Source: Priapulus caudatus (taxonomy: Eukaryota > Priapulida > Priapulimorpha > Priapulimorphida > Priapulidae). Taken from it: a stretch of 23,107 nt of DNA. Position numbers and translations under genes: made by a program. How positions within the stretch are numbered: the stretch's first letter is position 1; the number at the start of each line of letters is the position of its first letter. The DNA is taken from positions 198,134 to 221,240 of the forward strand of contig NW_014577137.1 in NCBI RefSeq assembly GCF_000485595.1. Direction: 5' to 3'. Shown piece after piece: positions 20,207 through 23,107 of the stretch. The notes beneath the pieces were generated by a model. It had not been told where the DNA came from. It saw only the letters and a program-made list of their open reading frames with translations, and did no database searches.

Positions 20207-22117
20207 AAGAAGAAGAAGACGAAGACGAAGACGAAGACGAAGACGAAGACGAAGACGAAGACGAAGACGAAGACGAAGACGAAGACGAAGACGAAGACGA
20301 AGACGAAGACGAAGACGAAGACGAGGAAGAAGAACAAGAACAAGAAGAAGAAGAACAACAACAACAACAAAAACAAAAACAATAACAATAATAACAACAG
20401 CTGAAACTCGCCCGCCTACCTGATGGAAGGGCACGGCAGTTTCGTTCTTCAGCAGCTGTTTTAGCTGCTCCTTGTTCTCGGGAACTGGAAATCCTCGCTC
20501 CAGCTCAAAAGGTGGCAGCACATACACGGCTCGCTCCGACTCTCCGTGCCGACGCAGAAAGTCGTAGAATCGCGCCGACAGATCAACTGACGGTGTCAGC
20601 TCGATGTCGGCTAGCAGCATGTATTCGGTCTCGACCGTCATCCGGGCCGTGTTCCGGCCGGCGTTCGTCGGATACGCACCGAATCTTCCCATATCCACGG
20701 CCCCTGGTAGCGGGAAGGTGAGCAAGTCGCAGGGCGTCGAGTCAGAAACGGACGCCATCTTGCCGCGCGACGCCGGCGACAGGCGCGCCGGGAAGAACAG
20801 GGAGAAGGTGACCTTCTCCCACACGAGCGGGTGGCAGCGCCGCAGCTGACGGATGGTATCGGCAGCGGCGTCGTAGCTGTCGCCGGGTGTGTAGACGGCG
20901 ACAGCGATGGGACCGTCCCAGCGGCGCGCGAGTAGCGCCAGGTGGTGCAGGTAGGGCCACGACGCCTGTGTCGTGAACGTGATGGCAGAGCCGCGGCGCG
21001 GGAACGAGCGCGTCGCGTTGGCAAAGCGCAGCACGCGCGTGTAGTCGATGATGACGTCCGGGTCGTAGTTCGTGAGGTTTGCAAGGAAGCCCGTCACCTT
21101 CTCGCCCTCCCTACCGCCGCCTTGCAGCAGCTTCATGCTTGCCTCCCGCTCGGCGAACTCTCGAATTTCCTTGATGAACTTCGGTACGCGGTGCTCCGCC
21201 GGCCCCCTCCGCATCGGCGCACTGTGCTGCGGTAGTGTCGGCTTGACGTCGGCGCGGTCGAGCGACGGCATCACGGTGCCGTTGCCTTTGTACGTGTACT
21301 CCATGAACTTGCCGCCGGCGCCGTGCAAGACAACGTGGGCGACGTGATGACCGCCGCCGAATAACAGATCCTCCATGTTCGCGTCGTCGAGGCCAGACAT
21401 GTAGGGCGGCAGTTGCCATGGCGACCTGCGGCGAGCGTTCTTGTTATTGCGCGGTTTGCTGTCGTCGGGCGCTTCCGTCGTATCGTAGCTCGGATCGACG
21501 GTGAACATGTCGTCGTTGCTTCTCAACGGCGCATGCGTAGAGGATGCTGCTGCATGTTTGCTTAGAGATGCTACTGCGAACTTAGTCGGGGATGTTTTAA
21601 GTTTAACGGGAGATGCTGGAAGCTTGGCGAGCGATGCTGCTGCAAGCTTATCAGTAGAAGCTGATGGACGCTTGGAGACCAATGGTGCCGCAACCCTATC
21701 AGAGGATACTTCTGCATGTGTTTCGCGGTGTGCTGCTGCAAGGTTAGCGGTGGATGCGGTTAAGAATTTGGTAGAAGATGCTGCTGCAAACGTGGTGTAG
21801 ATTAGCGCTGGATGCTTGGCCACGACGGGCGCTCTCAACTCACGCAGCAGTTTCGCTGGTGGCGCCGCGCCGTGGCGTTTCTCATCGGCGAGTACATCCT
21901 CACTCAGTAACGTGTAGTCGGATTCCGACAAGAGGCTCCGGCTTTCCACCTTCACAAGAAGGTATCCGGGCAGACTGCTGAGCTGGTAGAGGTACGTGCC
22001 CGCCACCATCAGCACTGCCAGCGTCATCATCGACACCAGCATGCGCCGCTTCCTCGCCACTGCTCGAATCATGTTTCGTTGATTACGTCGCGCGCCACCA
22101 GATGTCACCACTTTCAT
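17033..22117 (-). CDS. GT49 glycosyltransferase, B4GAT1-like (three exons)
   Basis: Exons 22117-20420, 19451-19321 and 17593-17033, about 790 residues after allowing for three one-base frame breaks. GT49 enzymes such as B4GAT1 act in the Golgi; human B4GAT1 adds glucuronic acid to xylose on the alpha-dystroglycan glycan, priming LARGE. Seen here: a basic N-terminus, one membrane segment (about residues 26-46), a long Ser/Ala/Lys stem, then the GT49 fold with WDGPIAVAVYTPGD (from about 400), YPTNAGRNTAR (482-492), the metal-site motif DIE (504-506), CADCHGIP in exon 2, and PLHDERFRGYGKNKIQQ in exon 3. Human B4GAT1 is about 415 residues, so this one is much longer. Invertebrates have several GT49 genes, so B4GAT1 itself or a relative cannot be told apart here. 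Confidence 0.85.
17594..17999. other. GT49 intron 2 sequence, no feature seen
   Basis: Intron 2 runs from 17594 to 19320 on the minus strand. This part holds AT-rich and mixed sequence without a recognised exon or element. Confidence 0.45.
18000..18165. repeat. (AG)n microsatellite in GT49 intron 2
   Basis: AG runs with GATC, TGAG and AAAC interruptions. The frames across it are repeat artefacts. Confidence 0.9.
18166..18599. other. GT49 intron 2 sequence, no feature seen
   Basis: No coding frame, repeat or inverted repeat was recognised. Confidence 0.45.
18651..18779. mobile_element. 129-bp inverted-repeat element in satellite
   Basis: Arms of 40 bp (18651-18690 and 18740-18779) match as inverted repeats at 38 of 40 positions, around a 49-bp loop. 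The arms contain CTCTAGTACTAT, CCCGCGTT and TTAACTGCCGCAG. It sits at the edge of a GATAT array. The form is that of a very short MITE, or a cruciform-forming repeat. Confidence 0.75.
18780..18823. repeat. GATAT satellite, first block
   Basis: Eight or so TATGA pentamers between two short inverted-repeat elements; the same array resumes at 19007. Confidence 0.9.
18824..19005. mobile_element. 182-bp MITE-like insert in GATAT satellite
   Basis: Perfect 13-bp terminal inverted repeats GGGCGTGTACAGG at 18824-18836 and 18993-19005. Inside are a poly-G run near one end and a poly-C run near the other, with GGGTCC/GGACCCC words. It interrupts the GATAT array, which continues on both sides, so it inserted into existing satellite. 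A target duplication is not clear. Confidence 0.7.
19007..19240. repeat. GATAT satellite, second block
   Basis: TATGA pentamers with TTGATA and CATATG variants; longer and more variable than the first block. Confidence 0.92.
19321..19451 (-). CDS. GT49 exon 2 (one frame break)
   Basis: 131 bases with a CTCAG acceptor and a TATATAA/GTAAGT donor. From phase 0 it reads VTCADCHGIPVHDSSGW, then LDVFFVTKW, the Cys-His and TKW segment that lies between the DxD region and the DERF motif in GT49 proteins. After TKW the family-like reading (QPPSLGPVYI) is in the next frame; dropping one G of the GGG at the end of TKW gives this and also makes the exon end in phase 1, exactly what exon 3 needs. I therefore read it as a one-base insertion in the assembly. 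Confidence 0.8.
19452..19788. other. GT49 intron 1 sequence, no feature seen
   Basis: Part of intron 1 (19452-20419 on the minus strand); no exon or element was recognised. Confidence 0.45.
19789..19975. repeat. (TA)n then GT/GTGC microsatellite
   Basis: TATA runs to about 19845, then GTGTGTG, GTTGTT and GTGCGTGC units. Confidence 0.9.
20176..20395. repeat. (AAG)n, (GAAGAC)n and (ACA)n compound repeat
   Basis: AAG triplets at 20176-20217, about eighteen GAAGAC hexamers to about 20323, then GAA and ACA triplets. All units are multiples of three, so on the minus strand the exon 1 frame runs through the donor into a false Arg-Leu tail. Confidence 0.95.
20420..22117 (-). CDS. GT49 exon 1: cytosolic tail, membrane anchor, stem, catalytic N-part
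   Basis: 566 codons, ending phase 0 at a CAG/GTAGGC donor directly after VPFHQ; the next exon continues VTCADCH. The ATG at 22117 gives a basic cytosolic tail (RNQRN, ARKRR) before the membrane segment MLVSMMTLAVLMVAGTYLY, as in type II Golgi enzymes. Residues about 95-205 form a degenerate 7-8-residue repeat rich in Ser, Ala, Lys and Pro. Catalytic motifs lie in residues about 340-566. Sequons NGT, NLT, NAT and NET suggest N-glycosylation. GC content is clearly higher than in the neighbouring introns. Confidence 0.9.
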
Positions 22118-22198
22118 AGAAACCTCTTGCGAGCGCCAGTCGCGGCGGCTGCGCGACGTTTATGCCCCGTCCTCGCGTACTATTACACTACAGGGCCA

Positions 22199-22245
22199 AG
22201 ATCGATGACAGTGATGTCACGACGTGACGTCACACGGTGATGTCG
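22199..22245 (-). promoter_or_regulatory. CRE-like site cluster upstream of GT49 gene
   Basis: TGATGTCA (22212-22219), the perfect palindrome TGACGTCA (22225-22232) and TGATGTCG (22238-22245) start exactly 13 bp apart, about 95 to 130 bases upstream of the ATG. TGACGTCA is the consensus CREB/ATF site. Position and arrangement suggest promoter control of the glycosyltransferase. Confidence 0.5.
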
Positions 22246-22540
22246 CGTAGCAAATGTTGTACAATACAATCTAATGCGATGGCGTCGTGCACGTAACACA
22301 GCAGGAATGCAGCGCGGGAGGGATCCGCGGCTGCCTAAGTCCGAGATTGTAGAATATCAATGTCAGGGGTCAGATGCCGGCTGTTGGAATGACTTTTATG
22401 TCCCGACGCGACGGTAATAAACTTCCAAGCTGCTAATGCGTAGCAAGGTCTGAAAAGCAAAATGGCCGCATTAAAAATCGCTGCAGTTTTTACCTGAGAG
22501 TTTGTACTACGATTAGTACTACAACACCTACAACCAAAAC
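22246..22540. other. Upstream flank, no feature seen
   Basis: No gene or repeat recognised; presumed 5' flank of the glycosyltransferase gene. Confidence 0.4.
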
Positions 22541-22542
22541 AC

Positions 22543-22578
<36 letters not shown>

Positions 22579-22592
22579 TTAATAATAATAAT
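22541..22592. repeat. (ACT)n then (AAT)n microsatellite
   Basis: About twelve ACT triplets followed by AAT triplets. Confidence 0.9.
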
Positions 22593-22775
22593 CTAATACA
22601 TATTTGTGAATGTATGTCTGTTTGTTTGTCTGTTCTCAATGCAAATCAAACGGTGTTTAGTAGGGGCAACTTTTGATGCTAAATGTCATGGGCACGTTGG
22701 ATTTGACCTCCGAGGTCATTTCAGGTAGCAGAAGGACAAAATGAGGCCAAAAATGATGGAAAATTGGTGCTCCCG

Positions 22776-22834
22776 CAGCAGCATTTAAATGAACGGGCCC
22801 CTGCAGCATCATTAAATAAACGGGCCCCTGCAGA
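22776..22834. repeat. Two-copy 28-bp tandem repeat
   Basis: GCAGCA, an ATTAAAT-like core and AACGGGCCCCT occur twice in tandem, followed by the start of a third copy. Confidence 0.7.
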
Positions 22835-22891
22835 AACATTGTCCAAACAAGATTCAGATTGCACTGACTTGCTTTACTGGACGTACAGTAG

Positions 22892-22935
22892 TAGATAGAT
22901 AGATAGATAGATAGACAGATAGATAGATAGATAGG

Positions 22936-22976
<41 letters not shown>

Positions 22977-23107
22977 GGATGGATGGATGGATGGATGGAT
23001 GGATGGATGGATGGATGGATGGATGGATGGATGGATGGATGGATGGATGGATGGATGGATGGATGGATGGATGGATGGATGGATGGATGGATGGATGGAT
23101 GGATGGA
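22892..23107. repeat. (GATA)n to (GGAT)n microsatellite to window edge
   Basis: GATA units to about 22974, with GACA and GGTA variants, then pure GGAT units to the end of the window. The single sharp switch suggests a point change that was then amplified. Confidence 0.97.

Noticed and set aside
20105-20419. Extension of the GT49 exon 1 frame into a long Arg-Leu tail
   Set aside because: A good donor lies at 20420/20419 directly after VPFHQ, the family's next segment is found in exon 2, and the tail is only translated (GAAGAC)n repeat.
20512-21981. Several + strand frames opposite GT49 exon 1
   Set aside because: Antisense shadows of GC-rich coding sequence; the minus strand frame carries all the conserved motifs.

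Overview
This window is nuclear DNA from an animal, most likely a marine invertebrate; the sequence does not fix the phylum. The signs are interrupted genes with GT-AG introns, two animal gene families, long microsatellites, many short inverted-repeat transposons and a piece of an LTR retrotransposon. Nothing looks bacterial, phage or organellar.

Two host genes lie tail to tail. (1) On the + strand, positions 1990 to 8703 hold the last eight recognisable exons of an ABCA-class lipid-type ABC transporter. They encode the whole second nucleotide-binding domain and the C-terminus, and look most like the ABCA5 branch. All exon phases join cleanly except at one junction near 7143, where one extra base seems to be present. 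The earlier exons lie left of the window. (2) On the - strand, positions 22117 to 17033 hold a three-exon GT49 glycosyltransferase of the beta-1,4-glucuronyltransferase 1 (B4GAT1) type. It is a type II Golgi membrane protein with an unusually long repetitive stem. Exons 2 and 3 carry three one-base frame breaks that read as assembly indels.

Layout: 1-1600 contains the 5' end of a minus-strand LTR retrotransposon (LTR, primer-binding site, gag-like ORF) upstream of the first visible transporter exon. 1990-8703 is the transporter, whose introns carry GT-rich microsatellites, three sets of minisatellites, a dispersed repeat and a tRNA-like SINE candidate. 8704-17032 is intergenic and is packed with elements: a 776-bp inverted-repeat element with a mariner-like MITE nested in it, a foldback element of about 800 bp, two copies of a 600-bp repeat that runs into (AG)n, a 25-N gap, a second copy of the intronic repeat, a PIF/Harbinger-like transposase remnant, a CCACGAC-rich tract and a (CT)n tract. 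17033-22117 is the glycosyltransferase, with (AG)n, GATAT satellite, two tiny inverted-repeat elements and (GAAGAC)n in its introns. 22118-23107 holds a promoter-like region with three CRE-like octamers at exact 13-bp spacing, then GATA and GGAT microsatellites to the window edge.

The two genes have no evident functional link: one is a membrane lipid-type transporter and the other a Golgi glycan enzyme. I found no convincing undescribed multi-gene system. The most unusual signals are the tandem repeats that appear to be copied from both splice junctions of one transporter exon, the large palindrome, the repetitive glycosyltransferase stem and the 13-bp-spaced CRE cluster.
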